Assembly: GCA_029027985.1 (NCBI GenBank)
Contig: CP119076.1
Span: 4,772,422-4,836,421, forward strand
Direction of reading: 5' to 3'
From: Klebsiella aerogenes
GTDB lineage: Bacteria > Pseudomonadota > Gammaproteobacteria > Enterobacterales > Enterobacteriaceae
Length of the DNA: 64,000 nucleotides
How positions within the stretch are numbered: position 1 is the stretch's first letter; every line of letters begins with the position of its first letter. A model generated the notes under the pieces. That model had not been told where the DNA came from. It saw only the letters and a list, made by a program, of their open reading frames with translations, and did not search any database. Position numbers and translations under genes: made by a program. Positions 20,044 through 28,748 of this stretch are shown piece after piece.

Positions 20044-20301
20044 ATGAACAAGGAATATACCTGCAACGACTGCCAGAACTGCGCCCCGTTCGATGTATTT
20101 AAAGGTACCTGCGAACATTTACAACAACGCGTGCTTCTGGAATCAGACGCTCAAAATTGTGCGTCATTCATACGTAAAAGCCAGTGTAAATTTTGCCAAC
20201 AATATTGTGTGAAATCTGGGACGGAATTTGTCGGTATGTGCCAGGAAAAAATGGTGTACCCCACTATGATTGCCTGCGAAAAGTTCCAGCCGCTGCGCTA
20301 A
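20044..20301 (+). CDS. hpdC: 4-hydroxyphenylacetate decarboxylase small subunit, Fe-S protein
   Basis: This 85-residue protein starts immediately after the hpdB stop (TAAATG). It has ten cysteines, at positions 7, 10, 13, 23, 39, 48, 51, 55, 66 and 78. Known HpdC subunits bind two [4Fe-4S] clusters, one by one histidine and three cysteines and the other by four cysteines. The spacing C10-C23-C39 resembles the first set and C48-C51-C66-C78 the second. Where the histidine ligand is expected, three residues before C10, this protein has Cys7. It is required for decarboxylase assembly in clostridial enzymes and is diagnostic for HpdB partners. Length equals the family norm of about 85. Confidence 0.85.
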   Translation: MNKEYTCNDCQNCAPFDVFKGTCEHLQQRVLLESDAQNCASFIRKSQCKFCQQYCVKSGTEFVGMCQEKMVYPTMIACEKFQPLR

Positions 20302-20359
20302 TCACTATCTCTGACGGGGCCTAACGGCTCCGCATTATTAACCATGGAAGGGTTATATA

Positions 20360-21298
20360 ATGAAAACAAATGAAAACGTCGCGTTGATTTTTGATATTCA
20401 GGGATTTTCCGTTCACGATGGTCCCGGAGGAAGAACACTGGTTTTCTTTAAGGGCTGCCCCTTGCACTGTACCTGGTGCAGTAACCCTGAAGGTGAATGT
20501 TCAGGCAGAGAAGTCATGTTCCGCGAAGATAGTTGCCAACAGTGTTATAACTGTGTGAGACAATGCCCGGAGAAAGCGATTACCGTACAAGCTAACGGTA
20601 AGATAGCGTTTGAACGTTCACATTGTCAGCAATGTAATTCGCTGACATGTGTAGAATATTGCTACGACTCCGCACTGGGTATTGCCGGAAAATATTACAC
20701 GCAAGAAGAGTTGATTCAAAAAATAGAGCGCGATCGGCGATTTTGGGGAAGCGGCGGCGGAATAACCCTCGGAGGCGGTGAAATGATGAGCCAGTATAAA
20801 TTCGCCGCCCGCTTCCTGGAACAATGCCATCGCAACTATATCCATACTGCAATAGAAACCTCTGGCTATGCCTCATGGAGTCATTACCAGGAAGTACTCA
20901 AGCATACCGACTGGGTCTTTGTTGATATTAAACATATGGACGATACCCGACACCGTGAAGGGACCGGCGTATCTAACAGGTTAATCCTCGAAAATATTCA
21001 GAAAATGGCGCAATACTACGGCATATACCGGCTGATCCCGCGGATCCCTGTAATCCCTGGATTCAATGACGATGCCCATAATCTATGTGAAACAGCCAAC
21101 TTTCTGCATCAAACTGGCCTACGGGAAGTAAATTTACTCCCTTTCCACCGGCTAGGATCGTCAAAATATAGCCAGTTAAGCCGCCAATACGAATTTGCTG
21201 AAACCGCCTCATTAGCTCCGGATCAACTTTCAGCGATGAAAGAGCATTTTGAAAATCTGAATATTCATTGTTATATAGGTAGCAATACGCCCTTCTGA
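20360..21298 (+). CDS. hpdA: Glycyl radical enzyme activase, radical SAM (HpdA type)
   Basis: This enzyme uses S-adenosylmethionine and a [4Fe-4S] cluster to install the glycyl radical on HpdB. The 312-residue protein has the radical SAM motif CPLHCTWC (C33, C37, C40) and an inserted ferredoxin-like domain with two further cluster motifs: C59, C62, C65, C69 and C89, C92, C97, C101. It also has the glycine-rich GGGITLGGGEMM segment typical of PFL-activase relatives. The insertion of eight cysteines is shared by activases of decarboxylase and dehydratase GREs and absent from PflA. It follows hpdC by 58 bases with GAAGGG before the ATG and lies upstream of tetR. Confidence 0.88.
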   Translation: MKTNENVALIFDIQGFSVHDGPGGRTLVFFKGCPLHCTWCSNPEGECSGREVMFREDSCQQCYNCVRQCPEKAITVQANGKIAFERSHCQQCNSLTCVEYCYDSALGIAGKYYTQEELIQKIERDRRFWGSGGGITLGGGEMMSQYKFAARFLEQCHRNYIHTAIETSGYASWSHYQEVLKHTDWVFVDIKHMDDTRHREGTGVSNRLILENIQKMAQYYGIYRLIPRIPVIPGFNDDAHNLCETANFLHQTGLREVNLLPFHRLGSSKYSQLSRQYEFAETASLAPDQLSAMKEHFENLNIHCYIGSNTPF

Positions 21299-21359
21299 CT
21301 TTTCTTTCATCATCACTTGCTTATACTCTTAAGCCAAATAGGAGAATGAGGGAAGTGAT

Positions 21360-21956
21360 ATGCAGATAAAAAGAGGCCGGAGGCGGGATGACAGCGTACG
21401 GCTATCTATCCTGAAAGCAATGCTGGGGTTGGTTGAGGAAGGGAATAGTTTTGCCAGAATCTCCATCGAACAACTGGCTCGCCAAGCCAGCGTTAGCAAA
21501 ACAACGATTTATAAGTGGTGGCCAGGTAAAGAGGAGATTTTTTGTGAGGCCTTTTTGCTTCACGCCTGTGAAGCGTTGCCAATACTGGAATATCACGCAA
21601 ATGATCAGCACGATTTTTATGCGCAATTTATGATCCGCACGATGGAGATGAGGGCGTTCCACCGTACCCCCATAGCCAGAGTGATGATTGGTCTTGCGCT
21701 GGAACACCCTGAAATTGCGCAGCAACTTTACCAGAAACATCAGCAGCCACGTTTTCAAACGATGCAAGAAATTTTCACCCGTTGGCTTACGGATCATACA
21801 ACGCAAGAAGACATTACTTTCTTTCTGAAGATGAGCTTTTCGCTTATCTACAATTCTTCAGCAGCAAATTCCGATGAAGAGGTTGTTACGCTTATCCGTC
21901 GCCTATTCCGCACGGTATTTCCATACTATGCGGAACTCGACTTAAATCACCCGTGA
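21360..21956 (+). CDS. TetR/AcrR-family transcriptional regulator of the hpd cluster
   Basis: This is a 198-residue one-component regulator. The N-terminal helix-turn-helix spans residues 14-60 (ILKAMLGLVEEGN, ISIEQLARQASVSKTTIYKWW); the remaining helices form the ligand and dimer domain. The ligand is unknown; an arylacetate is a reasonable guess from the neighbours. It lies 61 bases after hpdA on the same strand, with a -10-like TATACT at 21322-21327, so it may have its own promoter as well as read-through. Its 3' end overlaps the hemN 3' end by 15 bases. Base composition is A/T-rich like the hpd genes. Confidence 0.85.
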   Translation: MQIKRGRRRDDSVRLSILKAMLGLVEEGNSFARISIEQLARQASVSKTTIYKWWPGKEEIFCEAFLLHACEALPILEYHANDQHDFYAQFMIRTMEMRAFHRTPIARVMIGLALEHPEIAQQLYQKHQQPRFQTMQEIFTRWLTDHTTQEDITFFLKMSFSLIYNSSAANSDEEVVTLIRRLFRTVFPYYAELDLNHP

Positions 21957-23315
21957 GAACTGCTGCAGACGCGCCTTCTGACGCAGGTAGGCATCAAAGC
22001 ACATGCAGATATTGCGAATCAACAAGCGGCCTTTCGGCGTCACCTGGATCCCCTTCTCATTAACATCCACCAGCCCATCTTTCGCCAGCGGCGCCAACAA
22101 TTTCATATCTTCAGCAAAGTAATCAGCGAAGGTCAGATCCCACTGCGCTTCGACCGCCGCGAACTCAAGGCGGAAGTTACAAATCAGCGCTTTGATGACG
22201 TCGCGGCGAATACAGTCATCACGGGTTAGCGCAATGCCGCGCCACAGCGCGGTTCCGCTTTCATCCACCTGTTGATAGTACTGCTTAAGCGCTTTCTGGT
22301 TCTGCGCGTAGCAGTCGCCGATCATACTGATCGCCGAAACGCCCATCCCGAGCAGATCGGTATCGCCCTGAGTGGTATAGCCCTGGAAGTTACGGTGCAG
22401 TACGCCTTCACGCTGGGCAATCGCCAGTTCGTCGTCCGGGCGAGCAAAGTGGTCCATGCCGATAAACTGATAACCGGCGTCGGTCAGCGAGCCGATGGTT
22501 TCCTGCAGAATATCCAGTTTCTGCTCCGCGCTGGGTAAGTCAGCGTCTTTAATTTTGCGCTGTGCAGCGAAGAGCGTTGGCAGGTGCGCGTAGTTAAATA
22601 CGCTCAGGCGATCCGGGTTGAGCTCGGCCACTTTCTGCAGGGTGAAAGCGAAACTTTCCGGAGTTTGCTTCGGCAAGCCGTAAATCAGGTCAATGTTGGT
22701 CGATGTGAAGCCAATCTCACGCGCATGGCGCAGCAGCGCAAAGATAAACGCTTCATCTTGTTCGCGGTTAACCAAACGCTGCACTTCTTTATTAAAGTCC
22801 TGCACGCCCATGCTCAGGCGGTTAAAACCTTCGGATCGTAAATGATCCAGTACATCCAGTTCAATTTCACGCGGATCGACTTCAATGGAGATTTCCGCAT
22901 CGACGTTGAAGCTGAAATGGCTGCGCAGCAGAGTCATCAAGCGGCTGATTTGCGCTTTGTTGAGGTAGGTCGGCGTACCGCCGCCCCAGTGCAGTTGGCT
23001 CACCTGACGGCCGGCAAAAAGCGGCGCGCGGTGAATGATCTCCTGCTCCAGGACATCCAGATACTGGTCGGCTTTATGCTGCTGGCGAGTGACAATCTTA
23101 TTACAGCCGCAGAAATAGCAGAGCTTATGACAGAACGGGATATGGACATACAGCGACAGCGGGCGCTGTGGGTAGCGGGCGACAGCGGCCGCAAAATCCG
23201 CGGCGCCAAACGCCGGGGAAAACTCCAGCGCGGTGGGATACGAGGTATATCGCGGCCCGGAATAGTTATATTTCTGGATAAGGGCCAGATCCCAGTCAAT
23301 TAACTGCTCAGACAT
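21942..23315 (-). CDS. hemN: Oxygen-independent coproporphyrinogen III dehydrogenase
   Basis: HemN is a radical SAM enzyme that makes protoporphyrinogen IX anaerobically. The ATG at 23315 gives the usual 457 residues; upstream in-frame codons belong to a neighbouring reading frame. The cluster motif is C62-x3-C66-x2-C69-x-C71 in FCHKLCYFCGCNKI. AAGGAG precedes the start. Its stop lies inside the end of the tetR gene in the opposite orientation. In E. coli hemN follows glnG closely; here the hpd insert separates them. Confidence 0.97.
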   Translation of the reverse strand: MSEQLIDWDLALIQKYNYSGPRYTSYPTALEFSPAFGAADFAAAVARYPQRPLSLYVHIPFCHKLCYFCGCNKIVTRQQHKADQYLDVLEQEIIHRAPLFAGRQVSQLHWGGGTPTYLNKAQISRLMTLLRSHFSFNVDAEISIEVDPREIELDVLDHLRSEGFNRLSMGVQDFNKEVQRLVNREQDEAFIFALLRHAREIGFTSTNIDLIYGLPKQTPESFAFTLQKVAELNPDRLSVFNYAHLPTLFAAQRKIKDADLPSAEQKLDILQETIGSLTDAGYQFIGMDHFARPDDELAIAQREGVLHRNFQGYTTQGDTDLLGMGVSAISMIGDCYAQNQKALKQYYQQVDESGTALWRGIALTRDDCIRRDVIKALICNFRLEFAAVEAQWDLTFADYFAEDMKLLAPLAKDGLVDVNEKGIQVTPKGRLLIRNICMCFDAYLRQKARLQQFSRVI

Positions 23316-23317
23316 GC

Positions 23318-23500
23318 TCACTCCTTCCGATGGTGCCGCCGACGGGTACGCCGTCCCGGCCCAACCGCACCTCGGGTAATGAGCCGGTTGCGCAGCCATT
23401 TCTGACGCCGCGACAACCGTCTTAGTTTAACGAATAACCACAGCAGATAACATATAACCAGAAGGGTTATAAGCAAGACCGGGAATCCGATAGGATGCAA
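23318..23500 (-). CDS. Possible small single-span membrane protein between yihI and hemN
   Basis: I do not recognise this 60-codon frame. It starts with TTG six bases after the yihI stop base, encodes a strong hydrophobic segment (GFPVLLITLLVICYLLWLFV, about residues 5-24) followed by a very basic tail (RRLSRRQKWLRNRL and RRTRRRHHRKE), and stops two bases before the hemN ATG, holding the hemN ribosome site. Tight packing between two genes and a positive-inside topology argue for a real gene. The weak start and biased composition leave doubt; it could be a remnant of a longer membrane gene. Confidence 0.45.
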   Translation of the reverse strand: MHPIGFPVLLITLLVICYLLWLFVKLRRLSRRQKWLRNRLITRGAVGPGRRTRRRHHRKE

Positions 23501-23503
23501 ACG

Positions 23504-24010
23504 TTAGTTTCCACCCTTCAGCAGGCGCATCATATCTTCCTGACGCTCTTCTTCTTCCTCATCCTCGTCATCATCATAGGAGAGGCCGAGTTGCTGCATC
23601 AGCGCGTCAATACGATCCAGTTTGGCATCAACCCAGCTCTGCTCTTCAGCATTCAGGGTACCACCTTCTTCCAGACGTTCCAGCAGCGCGTCCAGGCGCT
23701 CATCATTCTCCAGCAAATCCAACTCAGCCTGCGGTGAAAGCATAGGTTTCTCGCTCTTTGGTTTGTGCTGCTTAACGGCCGGGGTGCTTTCTGTCACGCC
23801 CAGCGGGATCGGTTTTTTGCTGCCAATACGCGGGTCCTGTTGCTGACCGCGGCCTTTGCCTGCTGAAGCAGCATCGCCGCCGCCTGCGCGGCTGCCTGCC
23901 GCGTGGCCACGGTGTTTTTTCTGGCGTTTACGGTCGCGTGCTTCCTGGTTCAATTCTTCACGCGACTTACCACGTGCTTTGCCGCGTGATGCGGATGCCG
24001 GTTTTTTCAT
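23504..24010 (-). CDS. yihI: GTPase-activating protein YihI for Der
   Basis: YihI stimulates the GTPase Der (EngA) and so tunes 50S ribosome assembly. The 168-residue protein has a basic, low-complexity N-terminal half ([19 protein letters not shown]...[10 protein letters not shown]) and an acidic C-terminal helical part ([15 protein letters not shown]). Both are characteristic of the family. It lies between csrC and hemN, as in E. coli, and its stop is followed closely by the small membrane frame. Confidence 0.94.
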   Translation of the reverse strand: MKKPASASRGKARGKSREELNQEARDRKRQKKHRGHAAGSRAGGGDAASAGKGRGQQQDPRIGSKKPIPLGVTESTPAVKQHKPKSEKPMLSPQAELDLLENDERLDALLERLEEGGTLNAEEQSWVDAKLDRIDALMQQLGLSYDDDEDEEEEERQEDMMRLLKGGN

Positions 24011-24079
24011 GATGTGTAATCTTCAGACAGTTTTCTTCAGTATAGAATTGAGGCGGAATCTAGCAGAAAGCAAGCAAAG

Positions 24080-24321
24080 AAAAAAGGCGACAGATTAATC
24101 TGTCGCCTTTTTCCGCACTGACAACCCTTAATGGGTTTCCACTTTCCGTGTTCGCTATCGACGTACCCTGTCTTTCCTTTAGCTTTCAACGGTCCCTGTT
24201 CTATCCTTTTCCCTTTTAAAAACGTCTCCAGACGTTTGTCATCCTGACAATCCCGGCCTTCGCCTCCTGGCGTTCCCGGCCCCTCGTCCTGAGTCGTCAT
24301 CCTCCAGCATCCTCGCCTTTG
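24080..24321 (-). ncRNA. csrC: CsrC, CsrA-sequestering small RNA
   Basis: The minus strand here carries about seventeen GGA triplets in 240 nt, many in short hairpin loops such as CGTCTGGAGACG. It ends in the terminator with arms GGCGACAGAT/ATCTGTCGCC followed by TTTTTTC. Start region, 3' end and location between yihI and engB match E. coli CsrC. The RNA binds several CsrA dimers and relieves translational repression. The 5' end at about 24321 is by alignment from memory and may be off by a few bases. A frame of 87 codons on this strand is a shadow. Confidence 0.9.
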
Positions 24322-24446
24322 CCCACTACTTTACCGTTTTGCTGAAAACCGACAACCACCTGTAGGATGAAAAGCCAACCTCATCATTTAAATTTTCATG
24401 TAATAATATGATTTAACTATAAATTGTGAATTTAGTATCAGGTTTT

Positions 24447-24487
24447 TCTCACAAATTTCGTATAGTCCTTATAGTCAATGTCTCACA
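24447..24487 (-). promoter_or_regulatory. Repeated TGTGAGA motifs upstream of csrC, candidate UvrY sites
   Basis: On the minus strand TGTGAGA occurs at 24481-24487 and at 24447-24453, 34 bases apart and about 130-165 bases upstream of csrC. The response regulator UvrY binds far upstream of csrB and csrC in E. coli at motifs beginning TGTAAGA or TGTGAGA. The second halves are not well conserved here. Confidence 0.3.
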
Positions 24488-24592
24488 AAGCTCATGGTTT
24501 TTACTTACAGCAGCGACGTGCGGTAAAAACAGCCTTTTTCTGCCTTTCAGGTATAATCCCCGCCATAGCCTGATTTTACGGAGACGACAGTC

Positions 24593-25225
24593 TTGACCAA
24601 CTGGAATTATCAACAGACGCATTTCGTCACAAGCGCGCCTGATATCCGCCATCTTCCGTCCGATACCGGAATCGAAGTGGCATTTGCTGGCCGTTCAAAT
24701 GCGGGGAAATCCAGCGCGCTGAATACGCTGACGAACCAGAAAAACCTGGCGCGTACCTCGAAAACGCCGGGTCGTACCCAGCTTATCAACCTGTTCGAAG
24801 TCGCTGAAGGCAAGCGCCTGGTCGACTTACCAGGTTATGGCTACGCGCAGGTGCCGGAAGAGATGAAAATCAAATGGCAGAAGGCGCTGGGTGAATATCT
24901 TGAAAAACGCCTGTGTCTGAAAGGCCTGGTGGTTTTGATGGATATCCGTCACCCGCTGAAAGATTTGGATCAACAGATGATTGAATGGGCGGTGGAAAGC
25001 GATATCCAGGTACTGGTATTGCTGACTAAAGCCGATAAGCTCGCCAGCGGCGCGCGTAAAGCGCAGGTCAATATGGTGCGTGAAGCCGTACTGGCCTTCA
25101 ATGGCGATGTACAGGTTGAACCCTTCTCATCGCTGAAGAAATCTGGCGTAGATAAGCTGCGACATAAGCTGGATAGCTGGTTTAACGAGATCCCGCCGCA
25201 GGAAGCCGTCGAAGACGCAGAGTAA
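24593..25225 (+). CDS. engB: Ribosome biogenesis GTPase YihA/EngB
   Basis: EngB is an essential small GTPase acting in late 50S assembly. The 210-residue protein has G1 GRSNAGKSS near residue 33, switch-[10 protein letters not shown] near 79 and TKADK near 146. The start is TTG at 24593 with GGAG upstream, followed by [11 protein letters not shown], the normal N-terminus. A -10 TATAAT at 24552-24557 lies upstream. The gene is divergent from csrC and its end faces spf. Confidence 0.95.
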   Translation: MTNWNYQQTHFVTSAPDIRHLPSDTGIEVAFAGRSNAGKSSALNTLTNQKNLARTSKTPGRTQLINLFEVAEGKRLVDLPGYGYAQVPEEMKIKWQKALGEYLEKRLCLKGLVVLMDIRHPLKDLDQQMIEWAVESDIQVLVLLTKADKLASGARKAQVNMVREAVLAFNGDVQVEPFSSLKKSGVDKLRHKLDSWFNEIPPQEAVEDAE

Positions 25226-25236
25226 CCCCCATTTTT

Positions 25237-25266
25237 CCGGATAACGGCGCCCTGCGCCCTATCCGG
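25237..25266. repeat. REP-like palindrome after engB
   Basis: Outer arms CCGGATA/TATCCGG and inner arms GGCGC/GCGCC form a 30-base interrupted palindrome shortly after the engB stop. It resembles enterobacterial REP units and may stabilise or end the engB transcript. Confidence 0.6.
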
Positions 25267-25315
25267 ATGTTCATCTTACGCAGCATTAACAGCGTAAAAC
25301 TTTTCTTTCGCGCAA

Positions 25316-25424
25316 TAAAAAACGCCCCGGTCATAAATGACCGGGGCGGCTAAAATATTCAGCCAAATCCGATTACGTGAAGTAAAAGGTCTGAAAGATA
25401 GAACATCTTACCTCTGTACCCTAC
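25316..25424 (-). ncRNA. spf: Spot 42 regulatory RNA
   Basis: The minus strand reads GTAGGGTACAGAGGTAAGAT at its 5' end and closes with the terminator stem GCCCCGGTCA/TGACCGGGGC plus a T run, exactly 109 nt. Spot 42 is a CRP-repressed, Hfq-dependent RNA that represses galK and other catabolic genes. It lies between polA and engB on the polA strand, as in E. coli. The terminator loop differs from E. coli with compensatory pairing kept. A -10-like TAAAGT lies at 25432-25437. Confidence 0.97.
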
Positions 25425-25571
25425 GCGAATAACTTTACTCTTCTTTCGGTTATGGATAAAGCACTTTTTGTAGTTTTTTTTCACTATTTACATAACAAAT
25501 TCAAATGACCATCACAAAAATCTATAAGTTATGTTGCTAACTTACAAAAAAGAGCCTTGTGGATTGCACAC

Positions 25572-28352
25572 TTAGTGCGCTTGATCCCAGTTTTCACCGC
25601 TACCGACTTCTACCAGCAACGGCACTGCCAGAGCCGTACTGTTTTCCATCAGCTCATGCACCTTCTTCGATACCGCAGCAAGATCATCTTTGTGTACTTC
25701 AAAGACCAGTTCATCGTGTACCTGCATGATCATACGAACGCGCGGTTTTTCACTCAGCAGCCATTCATCAACGGCAATCATCGCCCGTTTAATGATATCT
25801 GCCGCCGTTCCCTGCATCGGGGCGTTGATCGCGGCACGTTCCGCGCCTGCGCGACGGGCGCCGTTGCTGGATTTGATATCCGGCAAATACAGGCGACGGC
25901 CTTCCAGCGTTTCGACATAACCCTGCTCTTTCGCCTGCGCGCGAGTGCGTTCCATATAGTCCAACACGCCCGGATAGCGCTCGAAATAGAGATCCATATA
26001 TTTCTGCGCTTCTTTGCGCGGAATATTCAACTGACGAGCCAGACCAAATGCGCTCATGCCGTAAATCAGACCAAAGTTAATCGCTTTCGCGCTGCGGCGC
26101 TGCTCGTTGCTGACGCTCTCCAGTGGTAAGCCAAACACCTCTGCCGCGGTGGCGCGGTGAATGTCCTTACCTTCAGCGAAAGCCGTCAGCAGCCCCCCAT
26201 CGCGCGACAAGTGCGCCATGATACGCAGCTCAATCTGCGAGTAGTCAGCAGAGACAATCAGGTAGTCCTGCGGCGCGATAAACGCCTGACGGATACGCCG
26301 ACCTTCGTCATTACGCACCGGGATATTCTGCAGGTTCGGATCGGTCGAAGAGAGGCGCCCGGTCGCCGTCACGGCCTGGTGGTACGAGGTATGAACACGG
26401 CCGGTTTTCGGGTTAATCATCAACGGCAGCTTGTCGGTGTAGGTCGATTTCAGCTTCGCCAGTCCACGATACTCCAGAATCACTTTCGGCAACGGATAAT
26501 CGAGCGCCAGCTCTTCCAGCACCTCTTCAGAAGTCGACGGCGCACCGCCCGGCGTTTTCTTCAGCGGCTTAATCCCCTGCTTCTCAAACAGAATGGTTTG
26601 CAACTGCTTGGTGGAAGAGAGATTGAATTCTTCGCCGGCAATGTCGTGAGCGCGCTGTTCCAGCTCAACCAGTCGCTTAGCGATCTCCTGCGAATGCGCA
26701 TGCAGTACCGCAGGATCGATTTTCACGCCGTTGCGCTCCACGCGCGACAGCACCGGCACCAGCGGCATCTCAATGTTTTTAAAGATGTTCAGCGGACCTT
26801 CGTGCTGCTGCAACTCCGGCCACATCTTCAAATGCAGCTGCAGGGTAACGTCAGCATCTTCCGCGGCGTAGCGTCCTGCCTCTTCCAACGCAATCTGGTT
26901 AAAGGTGAGCTGATTTTTGCCCTTACCGGCAATCTCTTCAAAAGTGATGGTTTTGTGCTTCAGCCAGCGATCGGACAGGCTATCCATATCATGGCGGCCC
27001 GCAACGCTGTCGAGAGTGTAGGACTCAAGCATCGTATCAAAAGCAATACCGCGTAGCTCAACGCCATAGTTAGCCAGAATGCCGCGATCGTACTTCAGAT
27101 TTTGCCCAACTTTCAGCAAGTTGTCATCTTCCAGTAGCGGTTTGAGCAGCTCCAACACGCGTTCGCGCGGGATCTGATCCGGAGCGTCGAGATAATCATG
27201 AGCCACCGGTACATAAGCCGCGACACCCGGCTCAATGGCAAACGACAGACCGACCATATTGGCGGAAATGTTATCCAGGCTATCCGTTTCGGTATCAAAG
27301 GCAAACAGCGGCGCCTGTTGTAATTTGGCAATCCACTCAACCAGCGTCGCTTCATCCAGGATCGTCACATAATGCTCCGAAGAGAGCGTTACCGCCGTTT
27401 CCTCAACCGCCGCAGCAGGAGCTTCAACGGGCTTCGGCGCGGGTTTGGCGCCTTTCGCCTGCATCCATTTGCCGGATTCCACATCGGTGATCCAGCGTTT
27501 GAATTCGTATTGTTTAAACAGCGTCAGCAGTTCATCCGCCGCTGGCTGCTCAACCAGCAGCTCTTCACATCCGAGCTCCAGTTCAACATCAGTTTTGATC
27601 GTCGCCAGCTGGTACGAGAGGTACGCCACCTCTTTATTCTGCTCCAGCTTCGCAGCCATCGTTTTTGCGCCGCGGAAAGTCAGGCCAGCGATTTTTTCCG
27701 GTTCAGCATAGAGCGTGTCCAGGCCGCCCAGACCCTGCAGCAACGCCTGCGCCGTTTTTTCCCCAACGCCCGGCACTCCTGGGATGTTGTCCGAAGAGTC
27801 ACCCATCAGCGCGAGAAAATCGATAATCAGCTCCGGCGGTACGCCGTACTTGTTCACCACTTCTTCCGGGCCGAGGATAGTGTTGGTCATGGTGTTAATC
27901 AAGGTAATGCCCGACGTCACCAGCTGAGCCATGTCTTTATCGCCAGTGCTGATCAGCACCGGACGCCCCGCCTTTTCCGCCTCGCGAGCCAACGTCCCGA
28001 TGACGTCGTCCGCTTCAACGCCAGGTACCGCCATTAGCGGCAGACCCATCGCCTTTACCATCTTATGCAGCGGTTCGATTTGCGCGCGCAGATCGTCCGG
28101 CATCGGCGGGCGATGCGATTTATAGTGCTCAAACAGTTCGTCACGGAAAGTTTTCCCTTTGGCATCAAATACCACGACGGCGTGCGTCGGTTGATACTGC
28201 AGGATCAGGCTGCGCAGCATGTTCAGCACGCCGTACATAGCGCCGGTAGGCTCTCCAGCACTGTTGGTCAGTGGCGGGAACGCGTGATATGCCCGGTATA
28301 GGTAAGAGGAGCCGTCAACGAGGATGAGAGGGTTTTCTGGGATCTGAACCAT
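25572..28352 (-). CDS. polA: DNA polymerase I
   Basis: PolA removes RNA primers and fills gaps in replication and repair. The 926-residue protein has the N-terminal 5' nuclease domain ([24 protein letters not shown]), a 3'-5' exonuclease domain with FDTETDSLD near residue 350, and the polymerase domain with [11 protein letters not shown], the O helix [19 protein letters not shown] and [10 protein letters not shown]. The length is two residues short of E. coli. The start [16 protein letters not shown] is standard. It is followed downstream by spf on the same strand. Confidence 0.98.
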   Translation of the reverse strand: MVQIPENPLILVDGSSYLYRAYHAFPPLTNSAGEPTGAMYGVLNMLRSLILQYQPTHAVVVFDAKGKTFRDELFEHYKSHRPPMPDDLRAQIEPLHKMVKAMGLPLMAVPGVEADDVIGTLAREAEKAGRPVLISTGDKDMAQLVTSGITLINTMTNTILGPEEVVNKYGVPPELIIDFLALMGDSSDNIPGVPGVGEKTAQALLQGLGGLDTLYAEPEKIAGLTFRGAKTMAAKLEQNKEVAYLSYQLATIKTDVELELGCEELLVEQPAADELLTLFKQYEFKRWITDVESGKWMQAKGAKPAPKPVEAPAAAVEETAVTLSSEHYVTILDEATLVEWIAKLQQAPLFAFDTETDSLDNISANMVGLSFAIEPGVAAYVPVAHDYLDAPDQIPRERVLELLKPLLEDDNLLKVGQNLKYDRGILANYGVELRGIAFDTMLESYTLDSVAGRHDMDSLSDRWLKHKTITFEEIAGKGKNQLTFNQIALEEAGRYAAEDADVTLQLHLKMWPELQQHEGPLNIFKNIEMPLVPVLSRVERNGVKIDPAVLHAHSQEIAKRLVELEQRAHDIAGEEFNLSSTKQLQTILFEKQGIKPLKKTPGGAPSTSEEVLEELALDYPLPKVILEYRGLAKLKSTYTDKLPLMINPKTGRVHTSYHQAVTATGRLSSTDPNLQNIPVRNDEGRRIRQAFIAPQDYLIVSADYSQIELRIMAHLSRDGGLLTAFAEGKDIHRATAAEVFGLPLESVSNEQRRSAKAINFGLIYGMSAFGLARQLNIPRKEAQKYMDLYFERYPGVLDYMERTRAQAKEQGYVETLEGRRLYLPDIKSSNGARRAGAERAAINAPMQGTAADIIKRAMIAVDEWLLSEKPRVRMIMQVHDELVFEVHKDDLAAVSKKVHELMENSTALAVPLLVEVGSGENWDQAH

Positions 28353-28748
28353 AATTTCCGTGCCTGTTTATCAGATTATGGGTAAAGGATGCCACAGACG
28401 GGCATGAAATCCTGAATTTTTCCCGCATTTAGCCGAAAAGATTCATCGAGTGGGTTAAGCATGACACAATATTATCTGTGGATAACTTTGTGCATAGTTT
28501 TACCGTCCCGGCAAAAACGACCTAAAATGAATAATGCATAATTACATAATTCTTTATATATCAGCTAATTAAAATGACATCATGATACTCAAGCACGCCA
28601 TGATGACTCAATGTTCCATGTGGATATAAGATTCGCCGTTTTTTCTGTTCTGGTAAGACCCGTTATTTGCCGCGTTTTCTGGTAAAATCAGCCCCTTGCG
28701 CGGTTTAAGAGCGTTTTTTGTCAGCCTAACTTTCTGAATAAACTAACT
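28353..28748. other. Divergent polA-yihG intergenic region with a DnaA box
   Basis: These 396 bases hold no open frame that I can support. The region is A/T-rich in the middle and must contain both divergent promoters. A perfect DnaA box in reverse (TGTGGATAA) lies at 28477-28485. No terminator or RNA gene was recognised. Confidence 0.5.

Noticed and set aside
17209-21956. Mobile-element signature (integrase, transposase, att repeats) bounding the hpd insert
   Set aside because: I looked for such genes and for flanking direct repeats and saw none.
24037-24300. 87-codon frame within csrC
   Set aside because: The strand matches CsrC RNA with repeated GGA and a terminator; the frame runs through the terminator and has no ribosome site.
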